Assembly (NCBI GenBank): GCA_045540635.1
Contig: JAZQHO010000133.1
Coordinates: 1 to 18,522 of the forward strand
Source of the DNA: Limiplasma sp045540635
GTDB taxonomy: Bacteria; Bacillota; Clostridia; Christensenellales; Aristaeellaceae
Direction of reading: 5' to 3'
DNA: 18,522 nucleotides
The notes below the pieces were generated by a model. The model saw nothing but the letters and a program-made list of their open reading frames with translations. It ran no database searches and had not been told where the DNA came from. Shown piece after piece: positions 1-8,101 of this stretch (within the stretch, counting starts at the first letter, position 1; every line of letters starts with the position of its first letter). Made by a program: the position numbers and the translations under genes.

Positions 1-69
1 GGCTGCATCTTCAGCGAGGAGGAGCGCCACCTGCGCCGCAGAAAGAAAAAGGAGGAGGCCCAGCCATGA
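1..69 (+). CDS. 3' end of an unidentified upstream gene (partial)
   Basis: The first reading frame is open from base 1 and stops at TGA 67-69. It encodes a 22-residue, strongly charged tail (GCIFSEEERHLRRRKKKEEA, then QP). The stop overlaps the birA start codon in an ATGA arrangement (ATG at 66), which is typical of translationally coupled genes in one operon. Too little remains to assign a family. The basic/acidic tail suggests a soluble or cytoplasm-facing C-terminus. Confidence 0.55.
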   Translation, partial: GCIFSEEERHLRRRKKKEEAQP

Positions 70-890
70 ACGCCCTTACCGCCGACCGGCTCGCCGGTGC
101 TTTGAAGACCCGCTGGGCGGGCCGGGGCGCGGTGCTCTGCACCGAAACGCTGCCCTCCACCAACACGGTGCTCAAGGAGCTGGCCAGGCAGGGCGCGCCC
201 CACGGCAGCCTGGCGGTGTGCGACCACCAGACCGCAGGCAAGGGGCGCATCGGACGCAGCTGGGAGACCCCTCCCGGCGAGGCGCTCACCTTTTCCCTTC
301 TTTTGCGCCCGAAGCTTGTGCCGGAGCAGGCGCAGCTGTGTACGCTGGCAGCAGCGCTGGCGGTGGTATATACCATCCGGGAGCACTGCCCGGAGCTTAC
401 GCCCCGCATCAAATGGCCCAACGATGTGGTCATCGGGCAGGGCAAGTGCTGCGGCGTGCTCAGCGAGATGGGCATGGCAGGCAGCGGTGTGGATTATGTC
501 GTCACCGGCGTGGGGCTCAATGTGAACCAGACCGCCTTCCCGGATGCGCTCAGGCAGCGTGCGGTATCGCTGCTGGGGCAGCGGCGGCTGCTTGCGTCCG
601 GAGCGCAGCCCCTGAGCCGGTGCCTGCTGCTCTGCACTTTTTTGCGCCATATGGAGCTGCTTGTGGAGCAGCTGGAGACCGGCGGCTTTGAAGCCATCCG
701 TCAGGCGTACGAGGCCGCATCCGCCACCATCGGGCAGCGGGTGAATGTGCTGGCAGCCGATGAGAGCTACACCGGCCTTGCCCGGGCGGTGGACGGCACC
801 GGCGCTCTGCTGGTGGAGCGGGAGGACGGGCGGCTGGTAAAGGTGCTCTGCGGAGATGTATCCGTCCGGGGCCTGATGGGCTATGTATGA
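66..890 (+). CDS. birA: Biotin-[acetyl-CoA-carboxylase] ligase, monofunctional
   Basis: Biotin-protein ligase: activates biotin with ATP to biotinyl-AMP and transfers it to a lysine of a biotin carboxyl carrier domain, in the cytoplasm. The 274-residue protein shows the family core: STNT near 31-34, the biotinyl-AMP loop GKGRIGRSW at 58-66, KWPND at 116-120, K127 followed by CCGVLSE, and GVGLNVN at 148-154. An SH3-like C-terminal domain follows (about 225-274, containing GALLVEREDGR). The N-terminal winged-helix DNA-binding domain of E. coli BirA is absent, since the ligase fold begins within about 20 residues, so the protein probably does not act as a biotin repressor. Start ATG at 66 has an AAGGAGG-type site just upstream and overlaps the stop of the preceding gene. 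It heads a same-strand series with the DUF6056-like gene, acpS and nnr. Confidence 0.93.
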   Translation: MNALTADRLAGALKTRWAGRGAVLCTETLPSTNTVLKELARQGAPHGSLAVCDHQTAGKGRIGRSWETPPGEALTFSLLLRPKLVPEQAQLCTLAAALAVVYTIREHCPELTPRIKWPNDVVIGQGKCCGVLSEMGMAGSGVDYVVTGVGLNVNQTAFPDALRQRAVSLLGQRRLLASGAQPLSRCLLLCTFLRHMELLVEQLETGGFEAIRQAYEAASATIGQRVNVLAADESYTGLARAVDGTGALLVEREDGRLVKVLCGDVSVRGLMGYV

Positions 891-947
891 CCGTTGCGGC
901 AGGGGGAGCCTCCCCGCTGCTCATATGAGGAAATGAGGGATCTTTCA

Positions 948-2261
948 ATGACCAATACACTGGAAAAGCGGCTCTGGATCGGCATCCTCTGCGTAGCGGC
1001 AGGGTTGATGCTGCTGCTGAACATGCTCACTCCCATGGTCTGCGACGACTATCGCTACTGCTTCAGCTTTGCCACCGGCCAGCGCATCGGCGGCGTGTGG
1101 GAGATCATCCCCTCGCTGGTGCGGCATGGGCAGGTGCTCAATGCCCGCTATGCGCCACATTTCTTCGCGCATTTGTTCAACCTGATGCCGCTGGCGGTCT
1201 TTGATGTGATCAATACCGGCATGTTCCTGCTGCTGCTGGTGGGCATCTGCCGTCTGGCGCAGCCCCGCTTCCGCCCGGAGCCTGCGCTGCTGGCGGGCGT
1301 GTTCGGGGCGCTTTTGCTGCTGCCCCCCGCCTTCGGGCAGAACATGCTGTGGCTGTCCGGCGCATGCAACTACCTGTGGCCTGCCACGCTGCTGGTGTGG
1401 CTTTTGCGCCCCTTTATGCTGCAAGTGACCGGCCACGGGCAGAAAATGAAGCCCGCCGCCCTGCTGCTGATGGCTGCGGGCGGGCTCCTGTTCGGCAATT
1501 GCAGCGAGAATTTTTCCGCAGCCGGGCTCATGGTGATGGGGCTGTGCATCCTCTGGCAGCTGGCAAGCCGCAGAAAGGCACCCCTGTGGATGTGGCTCAC
1601 TTTGCTGGCAGCGGCGGCGGGCTGGCTGCTGCTGGTGCTCTCGCCCGTGGACAAGCCCACCGGCATGGCGCAGGAGGGCATGCTGGGGCAGCTGCTGGAT
1701 CGCTTCAGCGAAATGCTCACCCAGTGGATGACCCATGTAGGCTGGCTGCTGGCGGGCACCATCCTGCTGATGTGTTTTGCCTCTGTCCGGGCGGACAGGG
1801 AGCGTCTGGCTGCCGCCGTGATGCTGACGCTGGCCTCCCTCTGCTGCCATCTGGCGATGATCATGCCCAGCTATGTGCCGGATCGGGTGCTGCTGGGGCC
1901 CATCGTGCTGCAGCTGTGCGCCTGTGCCGTGCTGTGGCCGGTGCTGCGGGAGGTGCAGCTGAAGAAGCTGCTCAGCGCCGTGTGTGCAGGTGCCTGTGTG
2001 TTCGGGCTGCTGACCGCTGCCGCCGCCCTGCCCCAGACCTATAACCGGCATCAGCTGGCCAAGGCGCGGGATGCGCTCATGGCAGAGGCTGCACAGGCCG
2101 GCGAGACCGATGTGACCACCTTCTACATTCTGGGGCGCACCCGGTTCGATGCCTTCAACGGGCTCATCGAGCTGAGCAGCGATGTTGATAATTTTGCCAA
2201 TGTGGCCTATGCGGATTATTTCGGCCTGAACACCGTGGTGGTGGATCGGCTGGAGAAGTGA
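948..2261 (+). CDS. DUF6056-like polytopic membrane protein
   Basis: A 437-residue integral membrane protein with about ten hydrophobic segments (first near residues 9-29, last near 339-361) and a roughly 75-residue C-terminal soluble part. Features recalled from DUF6056 proteins are visible: an acidic DDYRY motif just after the first helix (33-37), WLSGACNYLWP (135-145), GNCSEN (183-188) and a terminal YFGLNTVVV stretch (424-432). The acidic motif after helix 1 recalls GT-C glycosyltransferases, so a role in transferring sugars to envelope polymers is plausible but inferred. Three in-frame starts exist: TTG 894, ATG 933 and ATG 948. I chose 948 because TGAGGGA at 934-940 sits 7 bases upstream. 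The stop TGA 2259-2261 is followed at once by the acpS ribosome binding site, indicating cotranscription. Confidence 0.75.
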   Translation: MTNTLEKRLWIGILCVAAGLMLLLNMLTPMVCDDYRYCFSFATGQRIGGVWEIIPSLVRHGQVLNARYAPHFFAHLFNLMPLAVFDVINTGMFLLLLVGICRLAQPRFRPEPALLAGVFGALLLLPPAFGQNMLWLSGACNYLWPATLLVWLLRPFMLQVTGHGQKMKPAALLLMAAGGLLFGNCSENFSAAGLMVMGLCILWQLASRRKAPLWMWLTLLAAAAGWLLLVLSPVDKPTGMAQEGMLGQLLDRFSEMLTQWMTHVGWLLAGTILLMCFASVRADRERLAAAVMLTLASLCCHLAMIMPSYVPDRVLLGPIVLQLCACAVLWPVLREVQLKKLLSAVCAGACVFGLLTAAAALPQTYNRHQLAKARDALMAEAAQAGETDVTTFYILGRTRFDAFNGLIELSSDVDNFANVAYADYFGLNTVVVDRLEK

Positions 2262-2287
2262 TCCCCCCGAAAGGAGCGGCTTGTGTT

Positions 2288-2659
2288 ATGAAGGGTCTGG
2301 GCATCGATCTGTGCGGTATCGACCGCATCCGGCGGGTGCTGGAGGGCGGCGACGGTTTTCTGCGCCGCTACTTTACCCCCGAGGAGCAGACCTACATCGC
2401 CCAAAGGGGCAAGGCGGGAGCGGAGAGCGCTGCCGCCATGTTCGCCGCCAAGGAGGCGTTTCTCAAGGCGCTGGGCACCGGTATCGGCGGCGGCATCCCG
2501 CTGACGGATGTATCGGTGGCACATGGGGAGAGGGGTCAGCCCCGCTATGTGCTGGGTGAAAAAGCTGCCGGAGCCATGGCGGCGCTGGGCGCTGCGGAGG
2601 CATGGCTGTCCCTGAGCCACGAGGAAGGCACCGCTGCGGCGGTGTGTGTGCTGGAGTGA
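2288..2659 (+). CDS. acpS: Holo-[acyl-carrier-protein] synthase
   Basis: Transfers 4'-phosphopantetheine from CoA to the conserved serine of acyl carrier protein, giving the active holo form needed for fatty acid synthesis; cytoplasmic and Mg-dependent. The 123-residue length is normal for AcpS. The N-terminal GIDLCGIDRI (5-14) carries the metal-binding Asp7, and FAAKEAFLKALGTG (52-65) carries the second signature with Glu56. SLSHEEGTAAAVCVLE closes the fold. An upstream in-frame GTG at 2258 overlaps the previous stop, but ATG 2288 is preferred: AAGGAG at 2271-2276 lies 11 bases upstream and the family N-terminus begins here. It lies between the DUF6056 gene and nnr; acpS next to the NAD(P)HX repair gene is a common arrangement in Firmicutes. 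Confidence 0.95.
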   Translation: MKGLGIDLCGIDRIRRVLEGGDGFLRRYFTPEEQTYIAQRGKAGAESAAAMFAAKEAFLKALGTGIGGGIPLTDVSVAHGERGQPRYVLGEKAAGAMAALGAAEAWLSLSHEEGTAAAVCVLE

Positions 2660-2710
2660 TCCCTTTTCTGTATTGCTGTTTTCAAGAGCCGGACGAAAGG
2701 AGCTGCCGTT

Positions 2711-5035
2711 ATGTATCCCAAGACCATCACCCCTGCAGAAATGAAGAGGATCGAGACCGCCGCCATCACTGACGGCGCTGTAAGCGGCGAAGCATTGATG
2801 CAGAAGGCAGCCGCGGCAGTGGCAAGCCGGGTGCAGCAGTTTTGCAGCTGGTTTCCGGGCGCTGTGGCAGCGGTCTGCGGCACCGGTAACAATGGCGGCG
2901 ATGCCATAGCAGCGCTGCGCATCCTGCATGCACGCAGGCCGGAGCTGGCGCTTTTCTGTCTGGTGCTGGAGGGGCAGCTGAGCCCCGATGCCCGGCGGGA
3001 GCTGGACAGGCTGTCAAGAGAGTGCCCGCAGGCAACCGTCCTTCGGGTGGAGGAAACGTATGTGCAGCAGGAATGGTTCAGGGAGCAGGGGCAGCTGGTG
3101 CCCCCGGCGCTGCTGGGGCAGCGGAAGCTGGTGTGCATCATCGATGGCCTCTTCGGCACCGGCCTCAGCCGGCCTGTGGAGGGCACGGCTGAGGCGCTGA
3201 TCAGGCAGTGCAACCGCCTCGGTAAAGACACGAAGATCGTTGCGGTGGATATCCCCTCCGGCCTGTGCGGGCGCACCGGACAGGTGCTGGGCGTTGCTGT
3301 GCGTGCCACGCACACCGTCACCTTCCACCGCCCCAAGGCGGGTCTGTTTTTGGGGCGGGGGCTGGAGTATACCGGCAAGCTGACCGTGGCGGACATTGGT
3401 CTGCCGGAGCACTATGACGATGCGGATGGCTGCACCATCTGGAAATACAGCACGGTGGAGGAGCATCTGCCCATCTACCGCCGCACCGACCACAAGGGCG
3501 ACCACGGGCGTGTGGTGCTGCTGTGCGGCAGCCCCGGCATGGCGGGCGCAGCAGGGCTTGCGGCCACGGCGGCGCTGCGCACGGGCGCAGGGCTGGTAAC
3601 GGTGGCCTGCCCGGAGCGCATACTGGATACGGTGCAGCAGCTTTGCCCCTGCGCCACCTGCCTGCCCCTGAGCCCGGATGCGGATGCCGCATGGGCAGCG
3701 CTGGAGCCGTTGCTTGCCCAAGCCGATGCGGTGGGTATGGGCTGCGGTCTGGGGCAGAGCCCATGGGCGGCGGCGCTGGTGAAAAACGTACTGGAATGGC
3801 TTGGCGGGGAGCTTGTATCCGCCGTGATCGATGCGGATGCCCTCAACCTGCTGGCGAAGCTGGATACGACCGATCTTGATCTTTCCCGCTGCGTGCTCAC
3901 GCCCCACCCGGGCGAGGCGGCAAGGCTGCTGGGCACAAGCGCCGATGAGATCACTGCCGATGCGGTGGAGAGCGCACGGCAGATCCGTCAGCGCTACGGC
4001 GCAGCCGGTGTGGTGCTCAAGGGCGCCGCCACTGTGATCGATACGCTGCACGGCACGGCGCTCAATCTGATCGGCACCCCCGCCATGGCCAAGGGCGGCA
4101 GCGGTGATGTGCTCACCGGCGTTCTCTGCGCCCTGCTGGGCATACGGAACCACAGATTCTTTCATCCGGGAGAGGAGCCGGGCACGCTTGGCTCCCTCAC
4201 GACGTTTTTGCAGACCGGCTGCGGGCTCCACGGATACGCGGGCTGTGCTGCGGCGCTGGAGCATGGGCAGCGGGGCGTGCTGGCCACCGATCTGTGCCGC
4301 TGGCTGGGCATGGATGAACATATGCACATCCTTTCGGACAAGCTCAAGGAGACGGAGCTGTACGGGCGGGTGGAGCTGCTCATGGATGCCGAAGGGGATA
4401 CCCCCTTGTGGAATACGCCCACCGATACCGGCAGGCCCCCCTGGGAGCAGCCGACTTTTGGCGGATTCCGGGAGCCGTACAGCGGCTCCACCAATTGGGC
4501 GTATTCAAACGATGACCGCAGGCATGCCCCCAAACGCCCCCGGCGCAGGCACAAGCCGGGCTGGCTGGACAGGCTCCGTGGCTTTGGCAGCGCACGCAAG
4601 CGGGAGCCGGAGGACTGGTACAGCCGTCCCGAGGTGTTTCAGCCAAGAAGCCCCTATGGCACCGGCAGACAGGAACAGTCGGATGAGGTGGTTTACAGAG
4701 CCGTGGCGACCGATGCCATCGGCCGCAGCGTGACGGTGACTGTGGAGCACCCTGCCGGAGAACCCGTTCCCGGCGATGGCGGCATTGTCTACAACCTGAA
4801 CCAGGGATATGTGCAGGAGGTACTGGCGGAGGAGAACCGCTGGCAGGATGCCTGCATCTGCGGCGTGACGGAGCCGCTGGAGGTGTTTGAGGGCATCGTT
4901 GCGGCAGCGTTCACCCTGCAGGAATACGGCCCTGTGATCTGGCTGGTCACAAAAGAGAGTGTAATGCTCACAGATGAGGAGATCCGTAAGGCTGCCTGCA
5001 GCATGGTGAGCAAACGCACCGGCGGGGCTGTGTAA
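2711..5035 (+). CDS. nnr: Bifunctional NAD(P)H-hydrate epimerase/dehydratase with pyrophosphatase-like C-terminal extension
   Basis: Repairs damaged NADH/NADPH: the N-terminal YjeF_N domain epimerises R/S-NAD(P)HX and the C-terminal kinase-like domain dehydrates the S form, using ADP in bacteria. Epimerase motifs: CGTGNNGGDA (56-65), IIDGLFGTGL (143-152), VDIPSG (179-184). Dehydratase motifs: KGDHGRVVLLCGS (262-274), DADALNLL (374-381), TPHPGEAARLLG (397-408), and AMAKGGSGDVLTG (458-470) with the catalytic Asp466. Family members usually stop near 500-520 residues; this one has 774. After a polar Pro/Trp/Arg-rich linker (about 560-660), residues 671-765 form a compact segment that by recall resembles the small divergent inorganic-pyrophosphatase proteins of Clostridia: GRSVTVTVEHPAG, YNLNQGYV, QDACICGV, LTDEEIRKA. 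Acidic residues of the metal site look partly lost. AAAGGAG at 2696-2702 is 8 bases before ATG 2711. Confidence 0.92.
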   Translation: MYPKTITPAEMKRIETAAITDGAVSGEALMQKAAAAVASRVQQFCSWFPGAVAAVCGTGNNGGDAIAALRILHARRPELALFCLVLEGQLSPDARRELDRLSRECPQATVLRVEETYVQQEWFREQGQLVPPALLGQRKLVCIIDGLFGTGLSRPVEGTAEALIRQCNRLGKDTKIVAVDIPSGLCGRTGQVLGVAVRATHTVTFHRPKAGLFLGRGLEYTGKLTVADIGLPEHYDDADGCTIWKYSTVEEHLPIYRRTDHKGDHGRVVLLCGSPGMAGAAGLAATAALRTGAGLVTVACPERILDTVQQLCPCATCLPLSPDADAAWAALEPLLAQADAVGMGCGLGQSPWAAALVKNVLEWLGGELVSAVIDADALNLLAKLDTTDLDLSRCVLTPHPGEAARLLGTSADEITADAVESARQIRQRYGAAGVVLKGAATVIDTLHGTALNLIGTPAMAKGGSGDVLTGVLCALLGIRNHRFFHPGEEPGTLGSLTTFLQTGCGLHGYAGCAAALEHGQRGVLATDLCRWLGMDEHMHILSDKLKETELYGRVELLMDAEGDTPLWNTPTDTGRPPWEQPTFGGFREPYSGSTNWAYSNDDRRHAPKRPRRRHKPGWLDRLRGFGSARKREPEDWYSRPEVFQPRSPYGTGRQEQSDEVVYRAVATDAIGRSVTVTVEHPAGEPVPGDGGIVYNLNQGYVQEVLAEENRWQDACICGVTEPLEVFEGIVAAAFTLQEYGPVIWLVTKESVMLTDEEIRKAACSMVSKRTGGAV

Positions 5036-5073
5036 GGCAAAGAAGCCGCCGTAGGAATACAGCAAAACAGAAA

Positions 5074-5113
5074 AGCGCCCGGAGAAGCTTTGAAAAAAAC
5101 TTCTCCGGGCGCT
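5074..5113. terminator. Bidirectional terminator between nnr and galK
   Basis: A perfect 14-bp inverted repeat (5074-5087 AGCGCCCGGAGAAG, 5100-5113) with a 12-base A-rich loop lies between the stop of nnr and the stop of the convergent galK. Read on the minus strand, the stem is followed by TTTTCTGTTTT, a fair U-tract, so it should terminate galK well. On the plus strand the tail CTTTGT is weaker. Confidence 0.85.
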
Positions 5114-5127
5114 CTTTGTATCCTGTT

Positions 5128-6432
5128 TTACCCCAGTCGGATGGCAGCGGGGCCTTCCGGACGGATGGCCAGCACATTGCAGCTGTGCTGCCCGAAAACT
5201 TCGTCCATTTCCTTTACGAACTGCTCCAGCATGGCGTTGGGCACAAAGTTGAGGGTGGTGCCTGCAAAGCCGCCGCCGTGCACGCGCCATGCGCCCTGCC
5301 CCTCCAGCCGCCGCTGGCTCAGCATCAGGGCAAGAGCCAGCTCCTGCCGGTCTGCGGTGGCAAAGATGTTTTGCAGGTACTCAAAGCTGCTGCGCCCGCT
5401 TTCGATGATCAGCCGCAAAAACTCGTTCAGCTCGCCTTGCTGCAGGGTCTGCACCAGCCGGGTAACACGGTTGTTCTCGGCAAAGTAGTGGGCGGCGCGC
5501 AGAATGGCACGGTCGGCGTTCTGCCCCTTCAGCTCCTGACGGATCATGGGCAGCTTGCGCATGAACCGCTCCGGCAGCACCGAGCGCAGATCCGGCTGCC
5601 CGAAGCACTGCGCCACGGCCTTCATCTCCTGAGGAATGGCGGCGTAGGCGGGGGTCAGGTCGTCGTGGCTGCCGCCGGTATTCACCACCACCAGCTGGTA
5701 GCCCATTTTGGCAAAATCGTAGCTGATGGCAGTCACCTGCGGGTCGGCATCCTGAAAATCGATGTAGCACAGGCCGCCCACGCTGCTGGCCATCTGATCC
5801 ATCAGACCGCTGGGCTTGCCGAAGTATACGTTCTCCGCATACTGGGAGATGATGGCACGCTTCTTGGCATCCAGCCGGTTGCCGGCGTACAGCTGGTCAA
5901 AGATGGCGCAGATGAGCACCTCGAAGGCGGCAGAGCTGCTCAGACCGCTGCCGGAGCGCACGTTGGAGGTGACGACCGCATCAAAGCCGCCGATGGCCAG
6001 CCCCTCCCGGCTCATGCCGTGGGCCACGCCGCGCACCAGCGCTGCGGTGGTGCCCTCCTCCTCTTTGCGGGGGGCCAGCTGATCCGGAGCGATGGAAATG
6101 CTCAGCGCCGGGTAGCCCTCGCTGTGGATGTTAACGATGCTGTCGCTGCGGGGAGAAACAGCAGCCAGCGTATCCAGATTGACGGCGGCAGCCAGCACCT
6201 TGCCCCGGTTGTGGTCGGTATGGTTGCCGGCGATCTCGGTGCGGCCGGGGGCGCTGATCATGTAGATGGGGCCGTTCTGGCTGCCGATCAGATCCTCATG
6301 CCGCTTCAAAAGGCGGGTGTAGCGGGTGTGCTGCTCCACCAGCATGCCCTCCCGGGTGCCGTAGAGGGTCTGGAGGCGCTGCATCACATCGGTATTTTGC
6401 AGCTGGCGCTGCATATCTGCGTAGAGATTCAT
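5128..6432 (-). CDS. galK: Galactokinase
   Basis: GHMP-family kinase that phosphorylates alpha-D-galactose to galactose-1-phosphate with ATP, the first committed Leloir step; cytoplasmic. At 434 residues it matches the Clostridia-type galactokinase. The sugar-binding signature is PGRTEIAGNHTDHNRG (62-77), the ATP loop SGSGLSSSAAFEV (160-172), the catalytic Asp212 lies in GKPSGLMDQMAS (205-216), and the third GHMP motif is HGGGFAGTT (385-393). Start ATG (6432-6430) is supported by AAGGAAGGATGAG about 8-10 bases upstream. The frame stays open far beyond this start, but there it only overlaps the solute-binding protein in another frame. The gap to that gene is 32 bases with no terminator, so the two are probably cotranscribed. 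No galT or galE is in the window. Confidence 0.95.
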   Translation of the reverse strand: MNLYADMQRQLQNTDVMQRLQTLYGTREGMLVEQHTRYTRLLKRHEDLIGSQNGPIYMISAPGRTEIAGNHTDHNRGKVLAAAVNLDTLAAVSPRSDSIVNIHSEGYPALSISIAPDQLAPRKEEEGTTAALVRGVAHGMSREGLAIGGFDAVVTSNVRSGSGLSSSAAFEVLICAIFDQLYAGNRLDAKKRAIISQYAENVYFGKPSGLMDQMASSVGGLCYIDFQDADPQVTAISYDFAKMGYQLVVVNTGGSHDDLTPAYAAIPQEMKAVAQCFGQPDLRSVLPERFMRKLPMIRQELKGQNADRAILRAAHYFAENNRVTRLVQTLQQGELNEFLRLIIESGRSSFEYLQNIFATADRQELALALMLSQRRLEGQGAWRVHGGGFAGTTLNFVPNAMLEQFVKEMDEVFGQHSCNVLAIRPEGPAAIRLG

Positions 6433-6464
6433 ACGTTTCTCATCCTTCCTTGGTAGTGGGGGGC

Positions 6465-7964
6465 TCAGTGCAGGGTATCGGCGATGGCTTGCCAGAAGGC
6501 GAGCATTTCGGCTGCGCCCGCATCGTTCAGGCCGGTGCGGAAGGCGGCAAGGGTCTCCTCGGTGATGGGGGTCTCGCCCAGAACAAAGTTGGCAATGGCC
6601 ATATCCACAGCCATGCCCAGCTTCTGCTGCAGGGGCAGCACGCTTTCCCGCTGGGCGGCGGTGAGGGTGTATTCCGGGAAGGGAGCCTTCAGATAGGGGT
6701 CCAGCACGGCGCACTGGTCGGTGATGTGGGCGATCTCCGCATCGCCGAAGGCGCTGTTGAAGGCCTTGGGGAAGTACAGGGGCATCTCGCCCGTATCGGT
6801 GAGCGTTACCATGCCGGAGGATACATGGGCGACGGTGGCATCGTCGGTGTACCACATCCACTTGCCGTCGTTGCCATAGCTCCAGTACTGGCCTTCCTTG
6901 CCCACCATGGCCTCGATGGCACCCTCCTCGGTGTAGAGCACGTCCACCCAGCGCAGCAGGGCGGCGGGATCCTCGCAGGCAGAGGTGATGGCGAAGGTGC
7001 CGCGGCTCAGCTGGCCGCCCAGATCCCGGTAGATCCGGGAGCCGTCGGGGGCGGTGAGGGGCTCCAGCGCCACATAGTCGCCGCACAGGGCAAGGGGCAT
7101 CAGGTACAGGGGCGTGGGGGAGAAGAAAGCGCCGTAGGTGGGGGTGGCATCCTCATCGTTGATCATGCGCAGACTGTCGGCAGTGCTGAAGCCGTTGGCA
7201 TCCAGCAGTCCTTCTGCCCAGAGGCTCCGCATATCGCGGAGAAAGTCGGCAAAGCTGTCCTCCAGAGGCCAGTAATGCACCTGCCCTTGCTCGTCCAGCC
7301 AGATGTTGTAGTCGTTGACCACCACGCCGTAGGCATGGCTGAAGAACTTCAGCTCCCACGGGCCGATGAACAGGAAGGGTTTCTCATCTTGCCGCCCGTT
7401 CGTGTTGGGGTCGCCGTCCCGGAAGGCGGTAAGCACCCTGCGGAGGCTTTCCAGATCGGTGGGAGCCTCCAGACGGAGGTTGTCCAGCCACTTCTGGTTG
7501 ATCCACATCACATTCTGGGTGGATACGGTCTGGATCATGGGCAGAGCGCCCACCTTGCCGTTGGGCAGGGTGATGGTGCGGAGCCATTCGGGGTTTTCGG
7601 TCAGGAGCGCCCACAGGTTGGGTGCATTCTCCGCCAGCAGGGGCAGCAGGTCGATCAGCTGACCGGAATCGGTGTAGCGGATCAGCTCATCGCTGGTAAG
7701 GGCGGCCTTGAACAGCACATCCGGCAGCTCCCCGCTCTGGGCGAACATGGCATCCTTGGCGGCTTGCCACTGCGCCTTGTCGTTGAACTGGCGGAAGGTG
7801 AAGGAAAGACCGGTGCGCTCGTTCATGCGGGTAAAGAATTCGTTGGTGTTCCAGTCGTGCGTGCTGTCCTGCCCGTCGAAACCCGCCATGGTAAATTCCT
7901 GCGCAAGGCAGGCGGCGGGCAAAAGGATCAGGGCGGTGAGCAGGCAAAGAAAACGTTTCAGCAT
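6465..7964 (-). CDS. Extracellular solute-binding protein (family 1), putative sugar ABC transporter component
   Basis: A 499-residue exported protein resembling family-1 carbohydrate-binding proteins of ABC importers. It has a signal peptide (MLKRFLCLLTALILLPAAC); Cys19 could be a lipidation site but the -3 position is Pro, so the lipobox is poor and cleavage after CLA is also possible. The mature protein has the usual type pattern: WNTNEFFTRMNERTGLSF, then GELPDVLF (78-85), INQKWLDNL (155-163) and a calcium-loop-like DGDPNTNGRQDE (183-194), often seen in these proteins, followed by EKPFLF. GGAGG at 7972-7976 lies 7 bases before the ATG. It has its own promoter and is followed by galK after 32 bases, which suggests galactose or a galactoside as ligand (inferred from position only). 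No permease or ATPase gene is adjacent. Confidence 0.85.
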   Translation of the reverse strand: MLKRFLCLLTALILLPAACLAQEFTMAGFDGQDSTHDWNTNEFFTRMNERTGLSFTFRQFNDKAQWQAAKDAMFAQSGELPDVLFKAALTSDELIRYTDSGQLIDLLPLLAENAPNLWALLTENPEWLRTITLPNGKVGALPMIQTVSTQNVMWINQKWLDNLRLEAPTDLESLRRVLTAFRDGDPNTNGRQDEKPFLFIGPWELKFFSHAYGVVVNDYNIWLDEQGQVHYWPLEDSFADFLRDMRSLWAEGLLDANGFSTADSLRMINDEDATPTYGAFFSPTPLYLMPLALCGDYVALEPLTAPDGSRIYRDLGGQLSRGTFAITSACEDPAALLRWVDVLYTEEGAIEAMVGKEGQYWSYGNDGKWMWYTDDATVAHVSSGMVTLTDTGEMPLYFPKAFNSAFGDAEIAHITDQCAVLDPYLKAPFPEYTLTAAQRESVLPLQQKLGMAVDMAIANFVLGETPITEETLAAFRTGLNDAGAAEMLAFWQAIADTLH

Positions 7965-8022
7965 AGCTACGCCTCCATTGGTGGTGTGGGCAAACAGAGC
8001 GGATGCGCTGTTTATCCAATTT

Positions 8023-8051
8023 ATTATACCCGATTGGAGGTGGTTTGGAAA
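8023..8051 (-). promoter_or_regulatory. Sigma-A-type promoter for the solute-binding protein/galK pair
   Basis: On the minus strand a perfect TATAAT (8023-8028) follows TTTCCA (8046-8051, 4 of 6 to TTGACA) at 17-base spacing. It lies just after the ftsH stop and about 58 bases before the solute-binding protein start. No clear hairpin terminator separates it from ftsH, so some read-through from ftsH is possible. Confidence 0.75.
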
Positions 8052-8101
8052 GTATGTTGCCTAAAAAAGATGGGAATCGTTTACAGGGTTTTGCGCGGCT
8101 G

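Noticed and set aside
5128..7086. 652-residue minus-strand ORF, apparently an N-terminal extension or fusion of GalK
   Set aside because: The upstream 218 codons run antisense-free but in the wrong frame through the solute-binding protein gene. GalK similarity and a good ribosome binding site start at 6432.
8052..8101. Terminator for ftsH
   Set aside because: A run of six T on the minus strand is present, but no stable stem precedes it.
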